NCBI GenBank assembly: GCA_964551545.1
Contig: CAZKCT010000013.1
Span: 1-45,144, forward strand
Origin: Thiopontia sp964551545
GTDB taxonomy: Bacteria; Pseudomonadota; Gammaproteobacteria; GCF-002020875
DNA length: 45,144 nt
Direction: 5' to 3'
The position numbers and the translations under genes are program-made. Shown here in pieces: positions 8,444 to 16,438 of this stretch (the stretch's first letter is position 1; every line of letters begins with the position of its first letter). Below the pieces are notes generated by a model that was given only the letters and a program-made list of their open reading frames with translations, searched no databases and was not told where the DNA came from.

Positions 8444-9347
8444 GACTTGTATTATCAGTTATTGAGGCGACCCTAGCGCCCGATACAAACAGGTAGACAG
8501 TCACCATAGCAATCAGTAGCTGAGAAAATAGTGAGTGGAGAGAGGTGATGAGCAATGGTAGCTGCTGCTCAACCATCACCACTCCCAGCTGTATCTGCAC
8601 AAACAGCATTACAAGTAACAACAACAGGAAATTTCTCGTGAATGATTCTCCCCTCCTGACTGCTCTCAGCAACATGGCGCCAAAATAGAGCAGCGCAACC
8701 AAAGCAGAGAAACGGTGCATTATATGCATCTGAATGAGGGGGTTGTTTGACCACCATTCTCCATTACAGTCGGGGAGCGTTGTGCATGCCATCCCAGCAA
8801 AAGATGATGACACCATCCCTCCCTGAACGAACAGGGTAAATAGCATTACTCCCCCCGCTAATATCATCACCTTTTTGAGTGACCACTGCAATTCCCAACC
8901 CAACAGCAATACAACCAACAGTGTCGATACCACTAGCAGCAGCAACCCTCCTAATTGATTACCCATCACCACCATAAGTGCCAAAGATCCCCCAGTAGCC
9001 GCCCCTAACCCTGCAAGCCACAAGACAGCAGCTCCCATTACAAACGCAAGGCGTTTGGGTAGAGGTGCGCCCCCCTCTTTGCGAAATAGCATGATGTTAA
9101 TGATCAATACAAAAACTGCAATCACTGATGCAATGACACGATGTATTACTGTTACCACATGGTATCGGGGACTCTCATCCTCGGCAAAAAGAATTGGCTG
9201 GCCACTAACACCAACTTGCTGATAACAGACAGGGCGCTCAATGCACTCGAGGCCAGATTTTGCATGCCTGAGAAACGAACTGGTAACGTTAAGCACAACC
9301 ACCAATAAGACAGTCAGTACTGCCAAATTACGCACTAATGCTGACAC
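8430..9347 (-). CDS. Second, divergent COX15/CtaA-like membrane protein
   Basis: 305-aa protein with about eight predicted transmembrane helices and the CtaA/COX15 pattern: CIERPVCYQQ then VIHRVIASVIA in the first half, and ACTTLPDCNG with MHIMHRFSALVA in the second. Loop cysteine pairs (CIERPVC, CTTLPDC) are typical of CtaA proteins that carry extracytoplasmic Cys. It is therefore a paralogue of the adjacent ctaA rather than a duplicate. It could be a second heme A synthase, a partner subunit or a heme-modifying relative; sequence alone does not decide. GTG start, 6 bp after the lipoprotein gene, and translationally coupled to ctaA. Confidence 0.75.
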   Translation of the reverse strand: MSALVRNLAVLTVLLVVVLNVTSSFLRHAKSGLECIERPVCYQQVGVSGQPILFAEDESPRYHVVTVIHRVIASVIAVFVLIINIMLFRKEGGAPLPKRLAFVMGAAVLWLAGLGAATGGSLALMVVMGNQLGGLLLLVVSTLLVVLLLGWELQWSLKKVMILAGGVMLFTLFVQGGMVSSSFAGMACTTLPDCNGEWWSNNPLIQMHIMHRFSALVALLYFGAMLLRAVRRGESFTRNFLLLLLVMLFVQIQLGVVMVEQQLPLLITSLHSLFSQLLIAMVTVYLFVSGARVASITDNTSRGQL

Positions 9348-9353
9348 CGGCGA

Positions 9354-10031
9354 TTACTCTCTTCTCTCTGGTCTCTCACCAAAGAGTTCGTTCTTGTTCT
9401 TCTGAATAAATTCATCCCCAGCCTTTCCATTGGCCAAACGAATATATTTTGGAGTCTTCTGCCAATCCACATGGTCAAAACCAAGCTTGAAGTCCCAAGC
9501 CCATGCACTCCCACCTTGAAAGGCATAGGTTGACGCTGTCCAGTAATCCGCTGACTGTGTGTTTGGAAAGAAGTTTCGGAAGATGGGGTCAATCTCTCTA
9601 TTCTTACTGATAAAAACAATCGAGCCCATCTCAATATTCTCAGGCAGATGCCACTCTTTCAGACCACAAAGCCCCTCTTCATTGAACGCCTTTACATAGG
9701 AAATTGCATCACAATCACTTCCTGTACAGCTGCCTCCATTCGCAACGCCAACAAAATTTTTCCGCATGTCGGGATCATACCAAGTATAAGTATTTTTAGC
9801 GGATCGCAACCCCGGCTTGTTATCCTTTACCTCCCAGTGGATACCTGTGTTTTTATCATAAACACAAGACCATGGTTCCTCATCATAATTTCCATTCCCA
9901 CTATAGACCGAGCCATCTGCAGCAACCCTGACAAAACTCTCTTCACGCTTGATACGGTCATCCTCTGACAACTGATCACATCCCATCAATGGCAGTGACA
10001 ATAAGAGAACAGTTATTGTTTTTTTTATCAT
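9354..10031 (-). CDS. Lipoprotein with DUF1566-like domain
   Basis: 225-aa predicted lipoprotein: hydrophobic N-terminus with lipobox LPLMGC (Cys18), then a soluble domain rich in Trp and Gly. The pattern DKNTGIHWEV, followed by GLKEWHLPE and YWTASTYAF and ending near KYIRLANG, resembles DUF1566/Lcl-type modules (WRLPT...YWTST...), which occur in surface or periplasmic proteins of unknown function. It is the first gene of the operon with the two CtaA-type proteins. A role in heme or oxidase assembly is possible only by association. Cys pairs (SCTGSDC) could form a disulfide. Confidence 0.65.
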   Translation of the reverse strand: MIKKTITVLLLSLPLMGCDQLSEDDRIKREESFVRVAADGSVYSGNGNYDEEPWSCVYDKNTGIHWEVKDNKPGLRSAKNTYTWYDPDMRKNFVGVANGGSCTGSDCDAISYVKAFNEEGLCGLKEWHLPENIEMGSIVFISKNREIDPIFRNFFPNTQSADYWTASTYAFQGGSAWAWDFKLGFDHVDWQKTPKYIRLANGKAGDEFIQKNKNELFGERPERRE

Positions 10032-10091
10032 CGTCTAGGTCTACTCATTATCTTGTTTTAATGGAATATCTGAACAAACTACGTGGCAGTT

Positions 10092-10113
10092 GATCAGCCT
10101 CGGATCAGCCTCG
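10092..10113. repeat. Tandem 11-bp duplication in divergent promoter region
   Basis: GATCAGCCTCG occurs twice in direct succession, followed by CTGATT, so ATCAGC-CTC-GCTGAT also forms a short palindrome. It lies 60 bp upstream of the lipoprotein gene start on the reverse strand. Regulatory relevance unknown. Confidence 0.45.
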
Positions 10114-10164
10114 CTGATTATACTATTATTCCACTCTCATAAGCATCTTCCCTCACTCTATAAC

Positions 10165-10178
10165 TTGATCTGAATCAG
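10165..10178. promoter_or_regulatory. FNR/DNR-type box between divergent respiratory operons
   Basis: TTGATCTGAATCAG matches TTGAT-N4-ATCAA at 9 of 10 positions. It lies 91 bp before the 41-aa membrane peptide gene (+) and 134 bp before the lipoprotein/ctaA operon (-), so it can serve either or both. Transcription starts are not known. Confidence 0.65.
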
Positions 10179-10268
10179 CTACCACATCCAACTGGGTGGC
10201 ACTCACCCTAACTGCCCCGTACAATCCATATTCGAAGCACAGCGCTATAGAAAACACAGGGGAAATTG

Positions 10269-10394
10269 ATGAAAGAGCTGAGTACTTTCTGGATTGTCGG
10301 AATTGTTTTTAACGTGACGGTATTCACTCTGGCGTTCATTTGGCTTTACAACATCATGAAGAAACCCAGTGACGAAGAGAAGGATAACGATTAA
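10269..10394 (+). CDS. 41-aa single-helix membrane peptide (oxidase-type small subunit)
   Basis: A short frame, MKELSTFWIVGIVFNVTVFT and onward, with one transmembrane helix (about residues 7-29) and a charged cytoplasmic tail KKPSDEEKDND. It has a good Shine-Dalgarno (AGGGGAA, 4 bp upstream) and ends 2 bp before the HCO subunit I-like gene. Size and layout resemble the single-helix accessory subunits of heme-copper oxidases (CcoQ-like), but no sequence family is recognised. It is the first gene after the FNR-type box. Confidence 0.6.
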   Translation: MKELSTFWIVGIVFNVTVFTLAFIWLYNIMKKPSDEEKDND

Positions 10395-10396
10395 TC

Positions 10397-11767
10397 ATGA
10401 GCCCTCAACCAGATTATCAACCCACTGTCCATGACTCGTTGCAGTCACAGGTTCGTGGATGGACTTATTTGGCACTTGCATCCCTGATCGTACCTGGACT
10501 AACCGCTATTCTCCTGGTACTACTTCGTACCATAGTGGTTGACACAGCATCATGGACTGACCTGTTTCGTACAGCTCTAGTCGTCCATGTCGACCTCTCG
10601 GTATTCGTCTGGTTTCTGTCGATTGGAGGGGCACTGTGGAGTAGCCAACTAAACCAGCCAACAGCGCTTTCAACATGGTCACTTCGCCTTGCCGTTACTG
10701 GAACTGTGATTATCTCGATTGCCCCACTGTTGGGGGCAACTACACCGGTGATGAACAACTATATCCCGGTATTGGATCACCCTATATTCCACTTTGGATT
10801 AGCCCTGTTCGCTATTGGAATACTACTACTTGCACCTGACACCATCAACCAACGTCCAAAGCTACTGCCCGATTCAGCCGATGAACTACAACGACTGGGG
10901 GGATGGCTTGCGATGCTGGCAACACTGATTGCTGCCGCAGCCTTTATCCATACACTTCTATCAATCCCAACAGATCCAGAGAGAGCTGCAGTCACCTATT
11001 ATGAAATACTGTTCTGGTCCGATGGTCATATCCTGCAATTCACTTACACTACACTGCTGGTGATCGCATGGCTGGCACTAGGGTCAGCCCTGAAGATCCG
11101 TCCAGTACCAGCACCGCGGACAACTGCTGTCATGCTGCTCATTGGGTTTGCCCCACTTATTCTGGTACCGTGGATTCTCATCTCATTTGACGTGCTCTCT
11201 ACTGAATACAGGGGCTGGTTTACTTGGCTCATGCGCTATGGAAACAGTCTAGCTCCGACTTTAGTTGCCGCTTTCCTGATGCTTGGCTTAATCCGCACAG
11301 CAGGGCAATCACTCAATAGCCGTGAGAACGCCCCACTAACTGGCTCATTGATCGCATCCTTTCTTCTGTTTGCAGCCGGAGGGATAATCGGCTTTATGAT
11401 CTCCGGGGTCAATACCATCATCCCGGCACACTACCACGGTTCTATTGTTGGGGTAACACTGGCATTTATGGGACTGGTCTACCTGATGTTACCTCGCATG
11501 GGATTCTCTACCCCAGTCGGGCGCATGGCAAACTTACAGCCCTATATCTATGCCGTAGGCCAACTGATGCATGTGGCTGGGTTGGCAATTTCAGGTAGTC
11601 ACGGTGCATTTAGAAAAACCGTAGGTGGCTCTGTAGGGGCTGATGATCTCTATGGCATGTTAAGCACCAGCTTAACCAGGATCGGCGGACTATTGGCCGT
11701 AATTGGAGGCATACTGTTTCTGGTTGTTTGCTGGAAATCGATTCGCAACCGCTACCAACCACTCTGA
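10397..11767 (+). CDS. Heme-copper oxidase subunit I-like protein lacking the CuB His pair
   Basis: 456-aa protein with about 12 transmembrane helices, built like HCO subunit I. Retained: H64 in helix II (VVHVDLSVFVW, low-spin heme), one CuB-type His (H211 in FWSDGHILQF) and the helix X pair H345/H347 (IPAHYHGS). Missing: the consecutive His-His of helix VII, where the sequence reads GWFTWLMRYGNSLAPT, and the active-site Tyr (the position four after H211 is Phe). It should thus bind hemes but not a normal CuB, so it may be a non-catalytic heme protein, an enzyme with an altered metal site, or an unusual NO-reacting HCO relative. It is co-transcribed with the 41-aa peptide and converges on an SCO gene with a 16-bp overlap. 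Confidence 0.72.
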   Translation: MSPQPDYQPTVHDSLQSQVRGWTYLALASLIVPGLTAILLVLLRTIVVDTASWTDLFRTALVVHVDLSVFVWFLSIGGALWSSQLNQPTALSTWSLRLAVTGTVIISIAPLLGATTPVMNNYIPVLDHPIFHFGLALFAIGILLLAPDTINQRPKLLPDSADELQRLGGWLAMLATLIAAAAFIHTLLSIPTDPERAAVTYYEILFWSDGHILQFTYTTLLVIAWLALGSALKIRPVPAPRTTAVMLLIGFAPLILVPWILISFDVLSTEYRGWFTWLMRYGNSLAPTLVAAFLMLGLIRTAGQSLNSRENAPLTGSLIASFLLFAAGGIIGFMISGVNTIIPAHYHGSIVGVTLAFMGLVYLMLPRMGFSTPVGRMANLQPYIYAVGQLMHVAGLAISGSHGAFRKTVGGSVGADDLYGMLSTSLTRIGGLLAVIGGILFLVVCWKSIRNRYQPL

Positions 11768-12408
11768 ATTGCTGCAAGATCACGCACCAACACTTCCGGC
11801 TGGTGTGGTGTGGAAAAGAGGGCGCTCATCTCCCCCTTTGGATCTAACAAATAGATAGAGGCTGAATGATTAATGAGGTAGGTGCCACCCACCCCCTCTG
11901 GAACCTCTCCTCCTGGTTCAACCACCAACTCTTTACCATCTACCATATAGACTCGCTCATAACGTGCTCCCATTGAGCGAGAAAGCTGATCAACCATCTC
12001 TTGCGTTCCAGTCACACCCAAAAATGAGGGATGAAAATAGCTGACATACTTCTGCAGTGCTTCTGGAGTATCATGCTGTGGATCTACTGAAACAAAAACC
12101 ACCTGAGGTGCCTCTTCAACAGCTCCCGGGCTCTCTTCAATCTTGTGCATCATCTCTGCCATGGTAAAGAGCTCTGTCGGACAGACATCGGGGCAACGGG
12201 AGTATCCAAAAAAGAAGAGCGACCATTTCCCCTTGAAACCCTCTTGGGTCATTATCCCCATATCATGATTGACCAACTCAAAAGAGGGAATTATTTTTGC
12301 TGGACGCAGTATTGTGGCCGCCTCAGTACTAGGTGGATCTGCAGGGCCACACCCTTCTAACAGCAGCAGCATGCCAACAAGTAGAACTCTTAACTCTTTT
12401 CGTACCAT
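11752..12408 (-). CDS. SCO1/SenC-family lipoprotein, copper chaperone
   Basis: 218-aa thioredoxin-fold protein with lipobox LLLLEGC (Cys20), the copper-binding motif RCPDVCP (CxxxC) and a later conserved His (LINHSASIYLLD). SCO proteins deliver copper to, or reduce the thiols of, the CuA site of cytochrome oxidases on the outer face of the inner membrane. Its tail overlaps the convergent HCO-like gene by 16 bp, and its start faces a small membrane protein gene across an FNR-type box. It is one of two SCO genes in the window and is more canonical than the one at 15585-16412. Confidence 0.88.
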   Translation of the reverse strand: MVRKELRVLLVGMLLLLEGCGPADPPSTEAATILRPAKIIPSFELVNHDMGIMTQEGFKGKWSLFFFGYSRCPDVCPTELFTMAEMMHKIEESPGAVEEAPQVVFVSVDPQHDTPEALQKYVSYFHPSFLGVTGTQEMVDQLSRSMGARYERVYMVDGKELVVEPGGEVPEGVGGTYLINHSASIYLLDPKGEMSALFSTPHQPEVLVRDLAAIQSGW

Positions 12409-12518
12409 TTTTATATCCCACTATTATTCCATTGAAGCAGCTGCCATAAAGTAACTCGATTCATTACATATCATAATCACTGAGCTTGGGACTATATGGC
12501 GAGACCACAGACATAAGC

Positions 12519-12532
12519 TTGATAGAGATCAA
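12519..12532. promoter_or_regulatory. Perfect FNR-type box between SCO and small membrane protein genes
   Basis: TTGATAGAGATCAA is a perfect TTGAT-N4-ATCAA site, about 103 bp before the 77-aa gene (+) and 111 bp before the SCO gene (-). Either or both promoters may be controlled by an FNR/DNR-type protein. Confidence 0.75.
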
Positions 12533-12634
12533 AATTTTGCACCACTCTCTCCCACCATCACCTGAACCTCTATATAATGAGAGCCGACAATCAATATGTC
12601 ATATCGTTGATACTGACACGCAGGAGATAACCCT

Positions 12635-12868
12635 ATGGAGATGGTCCTCTACACTATCGTTGCTGTTGTCCTCTATTTGGTTTCGGATCGGATTCTACTC
12701 TTTCTGGAACAGGTCAACGGAGGCACACTCCCATACCGAAGTGTGGTGTTCTTTGTCATCATTATGGTACTTGCTGTGGTTGCGTTTGACATCATTGAGA
12801 ATATGTTGATGCCTAGTGATAATCCTCAATTTCCCGATGGCTCATTCCCAACCATCCCTCAGCAATAG
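12635..12868 (+). CDS. 77-aa small membrane protein of unknown function
   Basis: Two predicted transmembrane helices (about residues 2-24 and 36-56: VVFFVIIMVLAVVAFDIIEN) and a polar Pro-rich tail (LMPSDNPQFPDGSFPTIPQQ). Shine-Dalgarno AGGAGA precedes the ATG by 7 bp. It is a single-gene unit, bounded by a perfect FNR-type box upstream and a terminator-like hairpin at 12887-12915. No family recognised; the context suggests a role in anaerobic respiration, possibly as an assembly factor or minor subunit of the nearby HCO relatives. Confidence 0.7.
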   Translation: MEMVLYTIVAVVLYLVSDRILLFLEQVNGGTLPYRSVVFFVIIMVLAVVAFDIIENMLMPSDNPQFPDGSFPTIPQQ

Positions 12869-12886
12869 GTAAAAAAGTAACCGGTC

Positions 12887-12915
12887 GAAAAAGAGCGTTG
12901 TTCACTCTCTTTTTC
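12887..12915. terminator. Bidirectional terminator-like hairpin between convergent genes
   Basis: Nine-bp stem GAAAAAGAG / CTCTTTTTC with an 11-nt loop. It is A-rich on one side and T-rich on the other and sits between the convergent 77-aa gene and the reverse-strand gene at 12933-13256. Confidence 0.6.
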
Positions 12916-12932
12916 CAGATACCAACTACCCT

Positions 12933-13256
12933 TTATTCTGGATTGTAGCGTTTATTACTCTCACACATGGCCCCCTTCGAACGCCAACGGCCATCCTCCT
13001 GAGTAAAACTGCTACGAGGAACTTCATATTCCTCTCCTTTCTTATTTTCGTAGATCTTTACCCTAGATGGATCAGGTTCACGCGCCCTTAGCAATCTCCC
13101 TAAGCTACAGAGAGTGTCGGCAAAATATTCAATTTTCATATCCGTGTAAAAACCACCCTCACAATCTGTATCACAGTAGTCTTCATTTTTGAAAATATCG
13201 ACAACCGCTCTGAACGCATAGAGCGGGCGCTCCTCATTATGGCTGAATACCCCCAT
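12933..13256 (-). CDS. 107-aa Cys-containing hypothetical protein
   Basis: Soluble protein with no signal peptide or transmembrane helix. Five Cys residues occur, some in DYCDTDCEGG and DTLCSLG, and the end is basic (RWRSKGAMCESNKRYNPE). A GAGGAG/GGAG Shine-Dalgarno lies just upstream of the ATG. No family is recognised. It follows the cytochrome b fusion operon on the same strand after a 161-bp gap, so it may be its last gene or a separate unit. Confidence 0.55.
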   Translation of the reverse strand: MGVFSHNEERPLYAFRAVVDIFKNEDYCDTDCEGGFYTDMKIEYFADTLCSLGRLLRAREPDPSRVKIYENKKGEEYEVPRSSFTQEDGRWRSKGAMCESNKRYNPE

Positions 13257-13417
13257 ACTCCAACTCTCCTCAATTATGTTTGCTTATCCAATTCCTGTAA
13301 AAAACACCACCTGCAAAGCAGATGTACCGATATCGTCACTCCTGCAAATTAAAAATACCGTGCCCCATACTTGAATAGTTTTCTTTTTGAGAGAGCCACT
13401 ATTGAAAGTAGCGCAAC

Positions 13418-13921
13418 CTACTCAAAAATAAACTCTCTATGCTTGGAGTCAAAATCAACCACCAAAATCTCTGTTGGAGCGAGATCGACATGCCGTTCAG
13501 CGACATGGTTAAACCCATCTGTCTCGATGTTATCGCGCATTTTTACCCGGATATGGTGCTTTCCAGAAGGCACCTTGATTTTCTGATAGGTGTAACCGGC
13601 AGCATCACGGTGAATCCCGGATGGCACAATGGTCTCGGAATGAACCTGCGCACCATCCATCTCTAACTCCAACACAATAGGAGAACGCTCCCTTGGGCAG
13701 ACCACCGGCAGACGCAACTGCGGCGGCAATTTGGCCAGCTCTTCCGGAGTCTGCTTCACACATTTTCCCTTTGGTTCACTGGTATGTGCCAAACTGACTA
13801 TAATCAATGCCGTTTTAGGCTCAATTAATGTATAGGTCGGTGAATTTGAAAAATAGCCCACAACAGCAATAAATACGCCATAGAAAATCATCTGGCCAAT
13901 AATCTGTGAAGCCTTACTCAT
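13418..13921 (-). CDS. Membrane-anchored hypothetical protein partnered with the cytochrome b fusion
   Basis: 167 aa from ATG 13921 (GGAGG 9 bp upstream; a GTG 6 bp further upstream is an alternative). One N-terminal transmembrane helix (about residues 8-25), then an extracytoplasmic domain with two Cys (KGKCVKQ and VVCPRERS) and a beta-rich C-terminus (YTYQKIKVPSGKHHIRVKMR). It overlaps the 3' end of the cytochrome b fusion gene by 8 bp, a strong sign that the two products act together. No known family recognised; a small accessory subunit of the same complex is the simplest reading. Confidence 0.68.
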   Translation of the reverse strand: MSKASQIIGQMIFYGVFIAVVGYFSNSPTYTLIEPKTALIIVSLAHTSEPKGKCVKQTPEELAKLPPQLRLPVVCPRERSPIVLELEMDGAQVHSETIVPSGIHRDAAGYTYQKIKVPSGKHHIRVKMRDNIETDGFNHVAERHVDLAPTEILVVDFDSKHREFIFE

Positions 13922-15488
13922 TTTCACTCACCTCCTCTTCACGCCCCACCTCTTCCTCCTGCTTTCCTCTGTAACCCTCCAGATAGAGGTGAAACTGTGC
14001 AATCTGTTCAGCAAGCCCCTTACGGTCCGTCTCTTCTGCACGGAAAATACGGATTCGATTACGATCCGCACGTGAACGCAACGCAGGTTTTCTATCCTTA
14101 TTGATTCGCTCATCGAGCCAGTGATTACCCAATCGGTAGTGGCAGTTATTTTCCATGCAACCTGTAATGAATACGCCATCTACTCGACCGCGCCTCAGCG
14201 CATAGTCGATAAATGATGCTGGCAACATTCCGGTACAGGGAAGTGTCACCACTGCCATTCCAGCCTCCTTGAAAGGTTCAAGCTCTGCTGCATGGTCACA
14301 ACCAAAGATCACTATACGAACATCCCCCTCAAGCGCCTCAATTTTCTTGTTACATTCTTCACGCAGCATATTGATCGATTCATGAGGCATATCAATACCG
14401 GTAATCAATGGATTCATCTTCCTGAACGGGGTTGATGAGGGACATGAGCCGGCACAGATTCCACAACTTGCGCAGTAGCTGTCATGAACAACAGCGACCT
14501 CATCGTAGGGAAGGCCATCGGTTCTAGGCTCCATCATGATTGCACTGTAGGGGCAATCATCAACACACTGGCCACAACCATTACACTCCTCAGCAAAAAT
14601 CTGGGCGACTGGGGGACGTTTCTTGACCGGAAACCAAGGGAGGATCATCAGCAAGGCACTTACTGCCCAGACCAGAGACCAAACCGCCCACATCGGCCAC
14701 GCCTCTGTCAATGGATAGATGTTCAAATAGAACCAATCCAGCTTTAGGTCGACCGGAACCATATCCAGATTGGCCTGCTCATGACTTACTGCAGGTTTGA
14801 CCAACGAAAGCACAACCAGTGCCAGCAAGGTTCCAATCGCCAATACCCGCGGTGGATTAATGATGGATCTGCTGATACGTAGCAGATGGATCCAAATCCC
14901 GAAAAGCAGGAAGATCGGCAAACCGATGACATGAATAAATGCGATTAGTGTAAAGAACCGGTCATTCATATCATCATTGGTCAGGAAGTTCCTCGCCATC
15001 GGCTCAGTGAAAATTGGTAGCCAATCCATCATCTCTGAAGAGGCAATAGCAACATATTGGGCCATTGTGTCCCACACCATCCAGTAGCCCGAGATACCCA
15101 GCAAGGCTGTCATCCAAAACAGGGGAATACCCGAAAACCATGAGAACCAGCGAAAACCACGAAATCTATCTAATATGAATTCACGAGAAAGGTGAAGAAT
15201 AATGGTAATCACTGCAGCATCCGATGCGTATCGATGCAGACTGCGCATAACACCGGCGGACCACCACAGCTCATTACTCATATACTCTAGAGAAGACCAG
15301 GCACCGAAGATGCTCGACTCATACAGTACAAATACATAGATCCCGCTAACCAGTACAATCCAGAACAGGTACACAGTAAGTGCACCAAGATAGTAGAGGG
15401 GGTTCAATTCCTTAGTGAAAAATGGGTTGAACCAACCTTCCATGGTAGACATGACAGATTCACGAAATTTCTGTGTTCGATTATTCAT
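13914..15488 (-). CDS. Cytochrome b / 2x[4Fe-4S] ferredoxin / MvhD-type fusion
   Basis: 524-aa three-part protein. Residues 30-230 form a cytochrome b N-terminal (PetB-like) four-helix bundle with His pairs H85/H186 and H99/H201 for two b hemes. After a fifth and sixth membrane segment (to about 287) comes a bis-[4Fe-4S] ferredoxin domain (C302, C305, C308, C312; C339, C342, C345, C349). Residues about 390-460 match MvhD/FrhD-type iron-sulfur subunits, with C397, C418, C444 and C449. MvhD modules link hydrogenases to heterodisulfide reductase in other organisms. Here the fusion could pass electrons between the quinone pool and a soluble donor or acceptor. It sits between an SCO gene and a small partner gene, beside the CuA-type HCO operon. 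Confidence 0.8.
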   Translation of the reverse strand: MNNRTQKFRESVMSTMEGWFNPFFTKELNPLYYLGALTVYLFWIVLVSGIYVFVLYESSIFGAWSSLEYMSNELWWSAGVMRSLHRYASDAAVITIILHLSREFILDRFRGFRWFSWFSGIPLFWMTALLGISGYWMVWDTMAQYVAIASSEMMDWLPIFTEPMARNFLTNDDMNDRFFTLIAFIHVIGLPIFLLFGIWIHLLRISRSIINPPRVLAIGTLLALVVLSLVKPAVSHEQANLDMVPVDLKLDWFYLNIYPLTEAWPMWAVWSLVWAVSALLMILPWFPVKKRPPVAQIFAEECNGCGQCVDDCPYSAIMMEPRTDGLPYDEVAVVHDSYCASCGICAGSCPSSTPFRKMNPLITGIDMPHESINMLREECNKKIEALEGDVRIVIFGCDHAAELEPFKEAGMAVVTLPCTGMLPASFIDYALRRGRVDGVFITGCMENNCHYRLGNHWLDERINKDRKPALRSRADRNRIRIFRAEETDRKGLAEQIAQFHLYLEGYRGKQEEEVGREEEVSENE

Positions 15489-15584
15489 AATAATAATATA
15501 TCCATGCCATTATAGAAGACATCAGACTCCCCCTGAATCTGCCACATATTGACATAGGACAGTCACAGAAGGATTTGAGTAGAA

Positions 15585-16412
15585 TCACTTTCTCGGAGTA
15601 ATGTAGTACTCTTTAACCAGAAAATAGACCCCGATGGCGATAATCATAAAGCCGATAAACATCCCGACAAAAAGGGAGTAATCAAAATGGTAACCACCAC
15701 TTGCAGGGTCATATACGGTGCAGAAAAAGCGAACGCGATCTCCAATATTGGTAATAATTCCTTTATTTTTCGGGCGCTTGTAGACTAACTCTTTCAATGG
15801 CTCCATCAACAATGGAGCATCAAAAGACTCACCATAAACTTGAGTATAGATTTTGCCACTCTGGTCAATCAGCGTAGCCTGCAGGGTATGATCAAACCCG
15901 TTGGAAGTACGAACATAAGTAAATCCAAGTTCCTCAATAAGTTTCTCAGCAGAGTTGATATCTGCACTTAGAAAATACCAGTTTTCCAGACCAATTCCTC
16001 TCGACTTGGCATATTCATCCATCATTTTAGGGGTATCGATCATGGCATCAAAGCCAATAGTAATCACATTGAACTTATCTGCTCCGAGTGATTCGTTAGC
16101 AATCTCAACCATCTTTTTCAGGTGTTGAGTTGTCATCTGGCAGATGTGATAACAGCTGGTATAGACCAGACTAATAATCAGTGGCTTATTCTGAAAATGA
16201 TCCAGATGCACTGGCAATCCATTTACACCGGTGAAAGTATAGTCAGAGAGTGTAGTACCAATGACCTGCTGACTCTTCTTTAACGCTTCGGTATGGTTAA
16301 AGACGTTAGGAACACTCGCCCCATCCTGGGCAATCGACCCGATTGAAAAAAATGACAGCAGTATAAACAGAGATGCAGCAGAAATTCTGAGGCCAACTAC
16401 CCACCTAAACAC
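15585..16412 (-). CDS. SCO1/SenC-like protein with C-terminal membrane anchor
   Basis: 275-aa thioredoxin-fold copper chaperone. N-terminal signal sequence (to about residue 28), CxxxC motif in YTSCYHICQ, a conserved-type His in NGFDHTLQATLIDQ, and an added C-terminal transmembrane helix (SLFVGMFIGFMIIAIGVYFL). The usual SCO motif CPxxCP is degenerate here. GTG start 26 bp after ctaB, so they are probably co-transcribed. SCO-type genes of this divergent kind accompany CuA-containing HCOs, including NO-reducing ones, and probably metallate subunit II at 19252-19794. Confidence 0.82.
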   Translation of the reverse strand: MFRWVVGLRISAASLFILLSFFSIGSIAQDGASVPNVFNHTEALKKSQQVIGTTLSDYTFTGVNGLPVHLDHFQNKPLIISLVYTSCYHICQMTTQHLKKMVEIANESLGADKFNVITIGFDAMIDTPKMMDEYAKSRGIGLENWYFLSADINSAEKLIEELGFTYVRTSNGFDHTLQATLIDQSGKIYTQVYGESFDAPLLMEPLKELVYKRPKNKGIITNIGDRVRFFCTVYDPASGGYHFDYSLFVGMFIGFMIIAIGVYFLVKEYYITPRK

Positions 16413-16438
16413 AGTAAATTTTGTTCAAGTCAGAGAGA

